A stretch of DNA of 33,676 nucleotides from Nocardioides sp. (GCA_025965275.1 JAOPXG010000067.1:1-33676), one strand, 5' to 3'; positions 17,474 through 26,344 are shown, numbered from the stretch's first letter. Numbers and translations: made by a program. Notes: a model not told the origin generated them from the letters alone.

Positions 17474-18571
17474 TCAGCCGCCCGCACCGACCTTCGCCGT
17501 ACGGTCCGGGGCGACGCCGTCGGCCACCTGGTCGAGAGCGTCGTCCTGGACCCGTCCCCGCCGGAGCAGCCTCAGCTCCCGGACTCCCATCAGGCCGAGC
17601 GGCGCCTTGATGAGCACGAGTAGGAGCACCGCCGCCAGGACCAGGTCCGCGATGCCGGCGGGCAGCGCACTCCCGCCCGTGAGCTGGCCGTCCTGGAGCC
17701 TGCGCAGCACCTCCTGGAGCGCGCTCACCGCGAGCGCTCCGATCACGGCGCCGCTCAGCGACAGGTACCCGCCCACCACCACCATCACGATGAAGGCGAA
17801 GGTGGCCGAGAGGAAGAAGCCGTTGACGTTGAACGACGTCAGGTAGCCGGCGTACAGCGAGCCGGCGAGGCCGCAGACGAAGGCACTGAGCATCCACGAG
17901 AGGGCGCGGTGTCGGCCCACGGCGATCCCGGAGGCCTGCGCCGCCCAGTAGTCCTCGCGCGAGGCCTGGAGCTGGAGCCCGCTGCGCGAGCTGCGGTAGC
18001 CCCATGCCAGCGCGATCGAGACGGCCGCGACGACGAAGGCCAGCCAGACGGTGGTGTTGCGGGGGATGCCGATCATGCTGGACGAGCCTCGCGTCACGTC
18101 GGTCCAGCTGTTCAGGACGTTGTAGACGATGAGCAGCAGCGCGAGGGTCGCGATGCCGGACTGCAGGCCGCTCAGCCGCGCCACGATCGGCGAGGTCAGC
18201 ACACCGAGCACCCCGGCCGCCAGACCACTGACGACGAGGGCGACCGGGAAGCCGGCGTGGACGTCGACCAGCCACGAGAGCCAGCCCGGCAGGTTGGTGA
18301 AGAGGGCGGCCTTCAGGTTGACCGGGATCGTGAGGTACGCCGTGGTGTAGGCGCCGACCGCCATGAACGCGACGTGCCCGAAGGACATGACTCCGGAGTT
18401 GGCCGAGAAGATCGACAGACCGGCGACGAACACCACCGAGACGACCGCGAGGGTGGCGACCCGGGCAATGGTGACGTCGCCGCTGACGCCGGCGAGGACG
18501 GCGAGCAGGACGAGACCGATGAGCAGCACGGGCGTCTGGACCGCGTGGATGGCGGGACGGAGCAGCTTCAC
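17474..18571 (-). CDS. livM: Liv-type ABC transporter permease LivM
   Basis: A 365-residue polytopic permease of the branched-chain amino-acid/amide (HAAT) importer class. The FSANSGVMSFGHVAFMAVGAY stretch early in the protein and LSGAVIGALAVSALQEVL near the end are hallmarks of LivM. The start is GTG at 18571, overlapping the livH stop as GTGA, so it is translationally coupled. The hydrophilic C-terminal tail of about 35 residues is longer than usual. It is the last gene of an eight-gene minus-strand operon. The substrate is unknown; the operon context argues against plain leucine/isoleucine/valine. Confidence 0.9.
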   Translation of the reverse strand: MKLLRPAIHAVQTPVLLIGLVLLAVLAGVSGDVTIARVATLAVVSVVFVAGLSIFSANSGVMSFGHVAFMAVGAYTTAYLTIPVNLKAALFTNLPGWLSWLVDVHAGFPVALVVSGLAAGVLGVLTSPIVARLSGLQSGIATLALLLIVYNVLNSWTDVTRGSSSMIGIPRNTTVWLAFVVAAVSIALAWGYRSSRSGLQLQASREDYWAAQASGIAVGRHRALSWMLSAFVCGLAGSLYAGYLTSFNVNGFFLSATFAFIVMVVVGGYLSLSGAVIGALAVSALQEVLRRLQDGQLTGGSALPAGIADLVLAAVLLLVLIKAPLGLMGVRELRLLRRGRVQDDALDQVADGVAPDRTAKVGAGG

Positions 18572-19443
18572 GAGACACGCACCTTCGCACCGGAGAGGAG
18601 GCCCTGAGGCCGGACGACGAGCACCGCGATCAAGGCGGAGAACAGGAAGGCGTCGCGGAACGCGATGAGGTCGGTCGGCAACAGGGACTCGAGGAGCGCG
18701 GTCGCAGCGCCGAGCAGGAAGCCACCGAGCGCAGCGCCCTTGAGGCTGCTCATGCCGCCGAGCACGGCTCCGACGACGCCGATCAACATCGGCTGGAGCC
18801 CCATGTCCGCCGACACGGCGCCCTGCCGAGCCACCAGCACAGCCGAGCCGATCGCGGCCAGGACCCCGACGATGACGAACGCGCTCGGGATGACCAGGTT
18901 GGCCCGGACGCCGAGGCTGGAGGCCATCTCGAAGTCCTCGGCCGCGGCCCGGAGCTGGATGCCCAGGCTGGTGCGGCCCATCATCCAGGCGACCGCGATC
19001 AGCATGGCGCCACACAGGGCCAGGGTGAGCAGGTCCAGCACGCTGACGTCGGCGCCGAGCAGGTCGACCCGGTGGGACAGGAAGTCTTCGGGGGGCACGC
19101 CGCGCGTGCGGGGAAGCACCGTCATCCGGGCAAGGCTCTGGATCGCCAGGCTGACCGCGAACGACGCGATCATCAACGTGACCGGGTCGGCGTCACGCAG
19201 GGGGTGGAAGGCGAGCACCTCGCTCACGACGGCCACGGCGACCGCGAACACGATCGCCATCAGCAGCGCGACGAGCCACGGCTGGTCGCGGAACAGGTAC
19301 ATCGCGAAGGCGCCGGCCATGATGATCTCGCCGTACGCGAAGTTCATCAGGCCGAGGACGCCGAAGAGCAACGCGACCCCGATCGTCAGCAGCGCGTAGA
19401 GCGCACCGAGGCCGACGGCGGAGATGAGGAACTCGAGGATCAT
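18568..19443 (-). CDS. livH: Liv-type ABC transporter permease LivH
   Basis: A 291-residue membrane permease that pairs with LivM. Typical LivH features are GLGALYALLTIGVALLFGVLGLMNFAYGEIIM at the N-terminus (read as two helices) and GVVGAVLGGMSSLKGAALGGFLLG near the C-terminus. Its ATG overlaps the livF stop (ATGA, 19440-19443), and its stop overlaps the livM start. It forms half of the membrane channel of the importer. Confidence 0.92.
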   Translation of the reverse strand: MILEFLISAVGLGALYALLTIGVALLFGVLGLMNFAYGEIIMAGAFAMYLFRDQPWLVALLMAIVFAVAVAVVSEVLAFHPLRDADPVTLMIASFAVSLAIQSLARMTVLPRTRGVPPEDFLSHRVDLLGADVSVLDLLTLALCGAMLIAVAWMMGRTSLGIQLRAAAEDFEMASSLGVRANLVIPSAFVIVGVLAAIGSAVLVARQGAVSADMGLQPMLIGVVGAVLGGMSSLKGAALGGFLLGAATALLESLLPTDLIAFRDAFLFSALIAVLVVRPQGLLSGAKVRVS

Positions 19444-20174
19444 CGGGTCACACCCATTTCGGCAGGAGAGAAGCCGAGGTACTCGACCACGGCGGGAAGA
19501 TCGGCGAGCTCAGCCGCCGTGCCGCTGCCCAGCACCTTCCCGGGCGCCTGGAGCACGTACGAACGGTCCGAGACCTCGAGGGAGCGCACCGCGTTCTGCT
19601 CGACGAGCAGGATCGTCATGCCCTCTTGTCGCAACTGGGCCACCACGTCGAAGATCAGGTCCACGATGATCGGGGCCAGTCCGAGGGTGGGCTCATCGAG
19701 CAGCAGGAGCCTCGGATTGAGGAGCAGTGCCCGGGCGATCGCGAGCTGCTGCTGCTCGCCGCCGGAGAGCAGGCTCGCTCCTCGGCTCCAGTACTTGCGG
19801 AGCACCGGGAACCGCTCGAGCTCCCGCTCCAGGTCGGCGGCCAGGCCGGCCTTGTCCTTGCGCGTGATCCCGCCCAGGCGCAGGTTCTCGCCCACGGTCA
19901 GGCTGGCGAAGATGCCGCGGTCCTCGGGGACGTGCGAGATCCGGTTGCGCACGGTGGAGAAGGACCGGTCCGAGACCGACCGGTCGTCCACCGTGATCGT
20001 GCCGCCGTGCAGGGGGACCTGGCCCATCACGGCCTTGACCAACGTGCTCTTCCCCGCACCGTTCTGGCCGATGAGGGAGACCAGCTCGCCTTCGGCGACG
20101 TGCAGGGAGCAGCCCTGCACCGCCATGACGGAGGCGCCGTACTGGATGTAGGCGCTATCGATGCGCAGGACCAT
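19440..20174 (-). CDS. livF: Liv-type ABC transporter ATP-binding protein LivF
   Basis: A 244-residue ABC ATPase. Walker A is GQNGAGKS (36-43), the Q-loop region reads ISHVPEDRGIFASLTVGENL as in LivF, the signature is LLSGGEQQQLAIARAL, and Walker B is LLLLDEPTLGLAP. The D and H loops are intact (LVEQNA in place of the usual switch His, as is normal for LivF). The start ATG lies one base after the livG stop. It should form the nucleotide-binding heterodimer with LivG. Confidence 0.93.
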   Translation of the reverse strand: MVLRIDSAYIQYGASVMAVQGCSLHVAEGELVSLIGQNGAGKSTLVKAVMGQVPLHGGTITVDDRSVSDRSFSTVRNRISHVPEDRGIFASLTVGENLRLGGITRKDKAGLAADLERELERFPVLRKYWSRGASLLSGGEQQQLAIARALLLNPRLLLLDEPTLGLAPIIVDLIFDVVAQLRQEGMTILLVEQNAVRSLEVSDRSYVLQAPGKVLGSGTAAELADLPAVVEYLGFSPAEMGVTR

Positions 20175-20175
20175 G

Positions 20176-20925
20176 TCAGTGTCGCTTCCCGAAGTAGATC
20201 TCGATGACGCGTGGATCCTTGCGGACCGCGGCGGGCTCCCCCTCGATCACGGTCCGCCCGCTGTCCAGGACGTGCAGCCGGTCGCACGTGCCCATCACCA
20301 CGGACATGTCGTGCTCCACCAGCAGGACACCGCAGTCGCGGCGCCGGGCGAATCCACGGATGGACGTGATGAGCTCGACGGCCTCCGCCTCGTTCTGCCC
20401 GGCGGCCGGTTCGTCGAGGAGCAGGAACCGGGGCCGGGCCGCGAGCGCCCGGGCGATGGCGGTCGTGCGGATCCGACCGGCGGTCAGGCTGTCCGCCCGG
20501 GTGGCGGCCACCGCACCGAGGTTGAGCTCGTCGATGATCTCGTCGCGCAGCCGGCGAGCGGGCCCGCGGCGAGAACCGGCACCGAGGGCGGCCGCCTCGA
20601 CGTTCTCCGCCACCGTGAGGCGACCGAACACCCGGCCGCTCTGGAAGGTGCGCACGACACCCTTCTGCACGCGCTGTCGCATCGACGAGCGGGTCAGGTC
20701 GTGGTCGTCGAGGTGGATCCGTCCCGACGTGGCGCGGAGCATCCCGCTGAGCAGGTTGAGGGTGCTGGTCTTGCCGGATCCGTTCGGGCCGATCAGCCCC
20801 AGCACCTCACCACTGCGGACCTCGAGGGTGACCCCGTCGACCGCCTTGACCCCGTCGAAGTGGATCCCCCCGCCGGCCATCCGCAGAACGGATGACCGGC
20901 GGGAGAGCTGGGCGGCCTCGGTCAT
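20176..20925 (-). CDS. livG: Liv-type ABC transporter ATP-binding protein LivG, divergent signature motif
   Basis: A 249-residue ABC ATPase. Walker A GPNGSGKT (46-53), Walker B FLLLDEP (167-173) and the switch histidine in LVEHDMSVV (H205) are intact. The signature motif, usually LPYGQ or LSGGQ, reads LTAGR (147-151), losing the Gln and one Gly. The region around it (SLTAGRIRTTAIARALA) otherwise aligns with LivG. ATPase sites with degenerate signatures are known in heterodimeric ABC proteins, so the site shared with LivF may be asymmetric. The ATG overlaps the livK stop (20922-20925). Confidence 0.9.
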   Translation of the reverse strand: MTEAAQLSRRSSVLRMAGGGIHFDGVKAVDGVTLEVRSGEVLGLIGPNGSGKTSTLNLLSGMLRATSGRIHLDDHDLTRSSMRQRVQKGVVRTFQSGRVFGRLTVAENVEAAALGAGSRRGPARRLRDEIIDELNLGAVAATRADSLTAGRIRTTAIARALAARPRFLLLDEPAAGQNEAEAVELITSIRGFARRRDCGVLLVEHDMSVVMGTCDRLHVLDSGRTVIEGEPAAVRKDPRVIEIYFGKRH

Positions 20926-22178
20926 GAGGCGCAGGCGTTCTCGTCGCCGATGTCCGGGATACCGTCGACGCGCTGCTGGTCGACGTACTTCATCGCGCCG
21001 CGGTCGACCTCGACCACCGAGAGGGGCATGTCGATGATCTTGTGGCAGGTGTCGGAGAAGTACTGGACGTCGCCGATGGGCGTGGACACGGGACCGGCGT
21101 TCTCGAGCGCTGCCTTGATGTCCTCGCCGTCGAGCGAGTCGGCGTCGGCCAGGGCGTTGGCGATTGCCGAGACCATGTTGTAGCCGAGGAGGGCGTAGCT
21201 CGACGCCGGCTTGGAGTCGTACTCCGCCTGGTAGTCGCTCACGAAGGTGTCCAGCTCTGCGGAGTCCGCACCGGTGCAGTACACGTAGCAGGCGAAGCCG
21301 GTGTAGTAGACGTCGCTGGCGCTGTCACCGACGATGTCCAGCAGCACCTGCCCGTCCAGGGCGGCCGGGCCGACGACCGGCACGTCGACGCCTCCTTCAC
21401 GAAGCTGGCGGATCGCCGTGGCGCCGCCCGGGTTCCAGCTGGCGACGTACACGAAGTCGGGCTTCGTCGCCATTGCCTTGATCCGCGAGACCTGGCTGCT
21501 GATGTTGACGTTGTCGCCGCCGGGGAAGGCGTCGTTCCCGATGACCGTGCCGCCGAGGTCCTCGAACTCCGCCTGGAAGTACTTGCCGGCCGACTTCGTG
21601 TACTCGATGCTCTCGTCCTGGAGCAGGTACGCGGTCTTCCAGCCCTGGGCTGCAGCCCAGGCCGCACCGGTCGCGCCCTCGACGTCGCTGCCCGCGTTCG
21701 CCGAGAACACGTAGTCACCCAGGGTCTTCGTGTCGGCCATCTTGGGGTCGCCCGCGCAGATCGAGACCGAGGGGATGGAGGCGGCCTGCGCCACCGCGGC
21801 GCCCGGTGCGCTCAGGTCGAAGTCGCACGGGGTCACCAGCAGGTCGATGCCGTCGGCCACGAGCTCGGTGGCCGCGGTGCCCACCGTGTCGGGGTCGGAG
21901 CGCACGTCCTTGACGACGGTCTTGATCTGCTTGCCGTCGACGCCGCCGTCGGCGTTGATCTGCTTGATGCGGAGCATGGCGGCGTTGCCCGGCTCCACGT
22001 CGAAGGGGGCCATGTTGCCGCTCTGGCTGAGCGCGAACCCGATCGTGATCTCGCCGGACTCACTCGCGGAGGTGTCGGATCCGCTGTCGGAACAGCCGGC
22101 AGTGACGACCAGTGCAGCCACGGCGGCTGCCGCGAGGATCGCCTTTCGGCCCGAAAATGGGCGCGCTGAGGAGAGCAT
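20922..22178 (-). CDS. livK: Liv-type ABC transporter substrate-binding lipoprotein
   Basis: A 418-residue substrate-binding protein. Its signal peptide ends in a lipobox VTAGC (acylated Cys at about 29), followed by a Ser/Asp-rich linker. The mature part begins ITIGFALSQSGNMAPFD, the pattern of type I periplasmic binding proteins of the Leu/Ile/Val-amide family. A pair of cysteines in CYVYC and one each in CHKII and NACAS are unusual for this family. The start has AGGAC upstream. A 58-bp gap to the aminotransferase gene is GT-rich but has no clear terminator. The ligand is unknown, probably the molecule degraded by the neighbouring enzymes. Confidence 0.92.
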   Translation of the reverse strand: MLSSARPFSGRKAILAAAAVAALVVTAGCSDSGSDTSASESGEITIGFALSQSGNMAPFDVEPGNAAMLRIKQINADGGVDGKQIKTVVKDVRSDPDTVGTAATELVADGIDLLVTPCDFDLSAPGAAVAQAASIPSVSICAGDPKMADTKTLGDYVFSANAGSDVEGATGAAWAAAQGWKTAYLLQDESIEYTKSAGKYFQAEFEDLGGTVIGNDAFPGGDNVNISSQVSRIKAMATKPDFVYVASWNPGGATAIRQLREGGVDVPVVGPAALDGQVLLDIVGDSASDVYYTGFACYVYCTGADSAELDTFVSDYQAEYDSKPASSYALLGYNMVSAIANALADADSLDGEDIKAALENAGPVSTPIGDVQYFSDTCHKIIDMPLSVVEVDRGAMKYVDQQRVDGIPDIGDENACAS

Positions 22179-22236
22179 CTGTCCTACCTAGGTGTGTGTG
22201 AAGGGGTGGTGAGGTGGGTGGTGCGGTGCGGTGAGC

Positions 22237-23544
22237 TCAGCTGATCGCGGCTCGGAGGGCGACCCGGACGCACTCGATCGTGGAGGCGACGTCGGACTCG
22301 GTGGTGGAGGCGTTGAGCCGTCGGTCGCCGGTCGGGAAGGCGGGCTCCAGCACGCCTTGGGCGAGCAGGGACGCGTGGTAGCGGCCGTACATCTCCGGGT
22401 CCGATTCCATCGCCTCCCGGAAGTTGGTCGGCAGCTCGGGACGGAAGTAGACGCACCACTCGGAGCCGAGCCCGGTCACCGTCGCGGGTGCGCCCGTCTC
22501 GTCGATGGCGGCCTGGATGCCGGCCCGCATCTGCTCCCCGCGGGCGTACAGGGTGGTGAAGACGTCGTCGGACTCCATCACCTCGAGCGTCTTGTTCGCT
22601 GCGGCCAGCGCGTACGGCGAGGCGTTGAACGTGCCGTCGATGGTGGCCTCGTTCTTGCTGTAGGCACCGAGGTGGCCCATCAGCGCGTCCGACCCGGCGA
22701 GCCCGGCCAGCGAGTAGCCGTTGGCGACCGCCTTGCCGAAGGCCGTCAGGTCCGGGGTGACGCCGCAGATCGACTGGTAGCCGCCCATCGCCGCCCGGAA
22801 GCCGGTCTTGATCTCGTCGAAGACCAACACCGCGCCGTGTCGGGTGCAGAGGTCGCGGAGCAGCTCGAGGAAGCCTGCCGCCGCGGGGACGCAGCCGAAG
22901 CTGTGCACGTAGCCCTCGGCGAACGCGACGGCGAGCTCGTGGCCGTGCTGCTCGAAGGCGGCACGCAGTCCGGTCTCGTCGTTCCACTCGACCACCACCA
23001 CGTCGTCGACGACAGCCGGGTGCAGCCCGCCCCCGTTGGGAGTGTTCAGCGCCGACGTCGACGTCAGGTCCTTGCGCGAGCTGCCGACCGCGACGTGGTC
23101 GCTCCAGCCGTGGTAGGACCCGTGGAACTTCAGGACCTTGAGGCGACCGGTGGCCGCACGAGCGACGTGGACGGCGTGCATCGTGGCGTCCGTGCCGGAG
23201 GTGCAGAAAGCGACCTTGTCGGCCGACGGCATCACCGCGCAGATCTTCTCCGCCAGCTCGATCTCCCCGGCCTGCGGGCCCACGCCGGTGAGGTCGCAGG
23301 CGTTGACGGCCGCGAAGACCGCCTCGTTCACGCGGCGATCACTGTGCCCGAGCACGATCGGACCCCAGGCGTTCAGATAGTCGACGTACTGGGTGCCGTC
23401 CTGGTCCCAGATGTAGGCGCCCCGGGTGCGCACGAACACCTGCCGCCAGCCCACCCGGTGACCGGACGACACCCCGCGGGGCACGGACGCCTCGGCCCGC
23501 CGCCACGTGACGGCCGGGTCGAGCTTCTCAGAGACGGTGGACAC
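22237..23544 (-). CDS. Class III aminotransferase, glutamate-1-semialdehyde aminomutase-like
   Basis: A 435-residue PLP enzyme of fold type I. It resembles GSA 2,1-aminomutase (YVDYLNAWGPIVLGH at 53-67, DEIKTGFR 243-250, PLP Lys271 in FGKAVANGYSLAG), but key positions differ. The usual NSGTEAT reads TSGTDAT, and the usual VEPV.GN segment reads AEGYVHSFG. It is therefore unlikely to serve tetrapyrrole synthesis and more likely acts on a beta- or omega-amino compound. The start GTG at 23544 follows AAGGAGG at good spacing, and it overlaps the upstream GMC gene by 17 bp. It lies between the oxidases and the importer in one operon. Confidence 0.85.
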   Translation of the reverse strand: MSTVSEKLDPAVTWRRAEASVPRGVSSGHRVGWRQVFVRTRGAYIWDQDGTQYVDYLNAWGPIVLGHSDRRVNEAVFAAVNACDLTGVGPQAGEIELAEKICAVMPSADKVAFCTSGTDATMHAVHVARAATGRLKVLKFHGSYHGWSDHVAVGSSRKDLTSTSALNTPNGGGLHPAVVDDVVVVEWNDETGLRAAFEQHGHELAVAFAEGYVHSFGCVPAAAGFLELLRDLCTRHGAVLVFDEIKTGFRAAMGGYQSICGVTPDLTAFGKAVANGYSLAGLAGSDALMGHLGAYSKNEATIDGTFNASPYALAAANKTLEVMESDDVFTTLYARGEQMRAGIQAAIDETGAPATVTGLGSEWCVYFRPELPTNFREAMESDPEMYGRYHASLLAQGVLEPAFPTGDRRLNASTTESDVASTIECVRVALRAAIS

Positions 23545-25024
23545 GGGTCCCTCCTTGGTGGTCGGTGAGCGTTTCGCTCCGGGTGCTGGTCGCGAGGTCG
23601 GCCAACAGGGCTGAGGTCAGTCGTTCGGCGAGCATCACCGCCGGCAGGTGGGTGTTGGCGGCGGGGACCTCGGGCATCACCGAGCAGTCGATCACCCGGA
23701 CCCCCCGCAGGCCGTGGACCCGGCCACGCTGGTCGACGACGGCTCCCGGGTCGTCGGCCGACCCCATCCGGGCTGTGCCGACCGCGTGGAAGTAGTCGCC
23801 GACCGAGCCTTCGAGCCAACGCTCGTACGTGTCCGGGTCGTCGAGCGCTGACACAGGGGTCCCGACGGCGTCGATGAACGCCTCCTCGACGATCGCCCCG
23901 AACGCCTCGGTCTCGAGCAGGCGTAGGGCGTACCCGACGGCCTCGCGCATCACGGCACGGTCGCGCTCGGTCGTGAGCATCCGCTCCTCGATGATCGGAG
24001 GGCCGGTCGGCCGGTCGGGGTCGAGCCGCACCTGGCCCGTGGAGGTCACGGTCATCACGGCCGCCATCACGACGGCATGGTGCTGGGGGGTGCTCACCGA
24101 CAGCGCCCCCTGCATGGGCAGGATGTGGATGTCGCCCGCCGCGACCTGGGACGAAAGCCTCAGCACCGCGTTGATGCACGACTCCCCGGGCCGCACGTCC
24201 TGGTGCCCGGGCTTGAGCCTGAGCAGGATCGACGCAGCGGGATGGTCCTGCAGGCCCTTGCCGACACCGGGGCGGTCGCACCCGCTGCGCAGCAGGATCG
24301 CGGGCGTCTCGATCGTGCCGGCGCACAGCACGACCTGGTCGGCGTGGAGCGCCGAGCCATCGGTCAGGAGGACGCCCGTCACGTCCCCGTCCGCGACCAG
24401 CAGCCGGTCGACCCGGGCGTCGGTACGGACGAGCAGGTTGTCGCGGTCGCGGGCCGGGACGAGGTAGGTCTCCAGGCTCGAGCGTCGTCCGGTGTGGTCG
24501 GCGTGACGCCACAGGGTGCCGGCGCCGTCGCGAGGGGTGTGGGTGTCGACGTCGCTCGCCAGCCCGAGCTCCACTGCGGCGTCCGTGAGGGCCGCATCCA
24601 TCGGGGTGTAGCTCGCCCGTGGCGTGGCGACCAGGTCGTGCTTGAGCGTCCGGAACGTGCTCTCGACGGCCGACCACGACCAGTCGTCGAGCCCGTACAC
24701 CTCGGCCCACCGGTCGTAGTCGCGCGGCAGGCCGGGGAGCGCCAGCATCGCGTTGACCGATCCGGACCCGCCCAGCCCACGGCCGCGGTGGTACTGCCGC
24801 GGCGCGTCGGTGGCGAGCCGGGTCGCGCGCAGGTCCGGGTCGAACGCCTGGCTCGCGCCCATCGCGTCGATCCAGTTGGCCGACGCCAGCCGGGTCGCGA
24901 CGTCCGTGCCGGCATGGTCGGGGCCGCCCTCGAGGAGGACCACGTCGTGGCCGTGGTGCTGGCTGAGCCGTGCCGCCACCACACAGCCGGCGCTGCCCGC
25001 TCCTACGACGATGATGCGTGCCAT
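23528..25024 (-). CDS. GMC-family FAD oxidoreductase (choline dehydrogenase/MftG-like)
   Basis: A 498-residue flavoprotein. The FAD dinucleotide motif VVGAGSAGCVVAARLS is at 6-21 with Glu32 as ribose ligand. The GMC signature RGRGLGGSGSVNAML is at 80-94, the second GMC motif around GTIETPAILLRSG at 236-248, and the catalytic His413 is in YFHAVGTARMG with NTHLP at 457-461. GMC enzymes oxidise primary or secondary alcohols; some are partnered with mycofactocin. Position next to an MftD-like gene recalls the mftD/mftG pair. The start ATG has GGAG seven bases upstream. It sits 22 bp after the MftD-like gene in the same operon. Confidence 0.9.
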   Translation of the reverse strand: MARIIVVGAGSAGCVVAARLSQHHGHDVVLLEGGPDHAGTDVATRLASANWIDAMGASQAFDPDLRATRLATDAPRQYHRGRGLGGSGSVNAMLALPGLPRDYDRWAEVYGLDDWSWSAVESTFRTLKHDLVATPRASYTPMDAALTDAAVELGLASDVDTHTPRDGAGTLWRHADHTGRRSSLETYLVPARDRDNLLVRTDARVDRLLVADGDVTGVLLTDGSALHADQVVLCAGTIETPAILLRSGCDRPGVGKGLQDHPAASILLRLKPGHQDVRPGESCINAVLRLSSQVAAGDIHILPMQGALSVSTPQHHAVVMAAVMTVTSTGQVRLDPDRPTGPPIIEERMLTTERDRAVMREAVGYALRLLETEAFGAIVEEAFIDAVGTPVSALDDPDTYERWLEGSVGDYFHAVGTARMGSADDPGAVVDQRGRVHGLRGVRVIDCSVMPEVPAANTHLPAVMLAERLTSALLADLATSTRSETLTDHQGGTRVHRL

Positions 25025-25046
25025 GAGTTGCTCCGGTTCCGTTCGC

Positions 25047-26228
25047 TCAGCTGGCCGGGGGGACGAGGAAGTGCGGGTTGAGGAACATCAGGTCGTCGCG
25101 GGAGACGTCCGAGAGCCTGCTGTGCCCGATGCCGTACATGGTCTCCTCGATGCCGCTGCGCAGGATCTGGAGGACCTCGTGGACGCCGTCCTCACCGGAC
25201 ACGGCGAGCCCGTAGAGGAAGGCACGCCCGACGAACACGGCCTTGGCGCCGAGCGCCACGGCCTTGACCACGTCCGACCCTCGACGGATCCCCCCGTCCA
25301 CCATGACGTCGATCTGGTCACCCACGGCCTCGACGACATGGGGCAGGTAGCGCAGCGGCGAGGGGCTGCCGTCGATGTTGTTGCCACCGTGGTTGGACAA
25401 CGAGATGGCGTCGGCCCCGAGGTCCACGGACATCTTGGCGTCCTTGATGGTGTTGACGCCCTTCACCATGAAGGGGCCGCCCCAGAGCTCGCGCAGCCAC
25501 TTGATGTCAGACCAGGTGGGCGGGGGCGTGGCCTCGAACTCCGACCAGGCCTTGCCGAAGTACGGCACGGTCCCGTCGGCCTCGAACAGGTTGGGGACCT
25601 TCAGCTCCGGGATCCGGCCACGGCGTAGGTAGCTGGCGAACCACAGCGGCCGCGACAGCGCGTCCGGCGCCAGGGTCGCCATCGTCCGCAGCCCCATGTC
25701 ACTGGGAGGGGCGGGCGGGACGCCCCAGTCACGACGCGGCGTGTGAGACCAGTCGAGCGTGACGATGAGGGCCTTCGCACCCGCCGCGCGCGCCGCCTCC
25801 ACGCGAGCCTCGATCTGCGACTTCGCGCCGACCCAGTAGAGCTGGAAGATCGTCTTGTCGTTCGCCCGGGTCACGTCGGCGACCGCGTCCGACGCCCACG
25901 AGCTCAGCCCCATCGCCGTCCCGGCCCGGGCCGCCGCTCGGGCCACGCCGACCTCCCCATCAGGGTGGATCGCCTGGGCGCCGACCGGTGAGACCAGCAC
26001 CGGGAAGTCCACGTCGAGGCCGAGAATGGTGGTCTTCGTGTCGAACGTGGTCGGCCGGTCGAAGATGGTCGGCGAGAACCCGAGCTCGTTGAACGCTCGC
26101 AGGTTCTCGTCCAGCGTCCAGCCCTGCTCGTTGCCGGCCTTGACGGCCAGCCACACGGCGCGAGGCAGCCGACGCTTGGCCAGGCGCTCGGCCTCGGCCA
26201 GGTTCCTGAAGCGGACCTTGGTGCTCAT
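25047..26228 (-). CDS. FMN-dependent alpha-hydroxyacid-oxidase-fold enzyme, MftD-like
   Basis: A 393-residue FMN TIM-barrel protein. Tyr131 (QLYWVG), Lys256 (FMVKGVN), His280 (SNHGGNN), and the FMN phosphate loops DGGIRRGSD (311-319) and VFVGRAF are conserved. The Arg that binds the substrate carboxylate in lactate and glycolate oxidases (His+3) is Asn283 here. MftD, the pre-mycofactocin synthase that oxidatively deaminates its substrate, has the same NHGGNN pattern as I recall it. The N-terminal EAERLAKRRLPRAVW is also MftD-like. An amine or unusual alcohol is therefore a likelier substrate than a 2-hydroxyacid. No mftA, mftB or mftC lies nearby. The start has AAGGA five bases upstream. It is the first gene of the operon. 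Confidence 0.88.
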   Translation of the reverse strand: MSTKVRFRNLAEAERLAKRRLPRAVWLAVKAGNEQGWTLDENLRAFNELGFSPTIFDRPTTFDTKTTILGLDVDFPVLVSPVGAQAIHPDGEVGVARAAARAGTAMGLSSWASDAVADVTRANDKTIFQLYWVGAKSQIEARVEAARAAGAKALIVTLDWSHTPRRDWGVPPAPPSDMGLRTMATLAPDALSRPLWFASYLRRGRIPELKVPNLFEADGTVPYFGKAWSEFEATPPPTWSDIKWLRELWGGPFMVKGVNTIKDAKMSVDLGADAISLSNHGGNNIDGSPSPLRYLPHVVEAVGDQIDVMVDGGIRRGSDVVKAVALGAKAVFVGRAFLYGLAVSGEDGVHEVLQILRSGIEETMYGIGHSRLSDVSRDDLMFLNPHFLVPPAS

Positions 26229-26258
26229 CGGGTTCCTTCCACTGGGCGACGACCCTCA

Positions 26259-26283
26259 CCGTAAGATGAAATATCTCTTACGG
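26259..26283. promoter_or_regulatory. Operator-like inverted repeat in the divergent island promoter
   Basis: CCGTAAGA (26259-26266) and TCTTACGG (26276-26283) form a perfect 8-bp inverted repeat around a 9-base AT-rich spacer. It lies 31-55 bp upstream of the MftD-like start, overlapping the expected core promoter on the minus strand. The spacer shares AATATCT with the rocD-pruA operator. Confidence 0.65.
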
Positions 26284-26303
26284 CAATGGCTATCGATGAA
26301 CTT

Positions 26304-26317
26304 TCTGTAACGAGAGT
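26304..26317. promoter_or_regulatory. Shared regulon motif (second copy of the rpiR operator)
   Basis: TCTGTAACGAGAGT matches TCTGTAACAAGAGT upstream of rpiR (16567-16580) at 13 of 14 positions, and shares the TCTGTAAC core with the rocD-pruA region. It lies between two divergent operons of the same island and is probably bound by the RpiR-type regulator. Binding is inferred. Confidence 0.6.
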
Positions 26318-26344
26318 GCCATGAGCGTCCGGGGTTCGACGAGA

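Noticed and set aside
22190..22236. GT-rich tract before livK as a possible riboswitch or terminator
   Set aside because: I find no convincing stem, and the spacing is compatible with one continuous operon.
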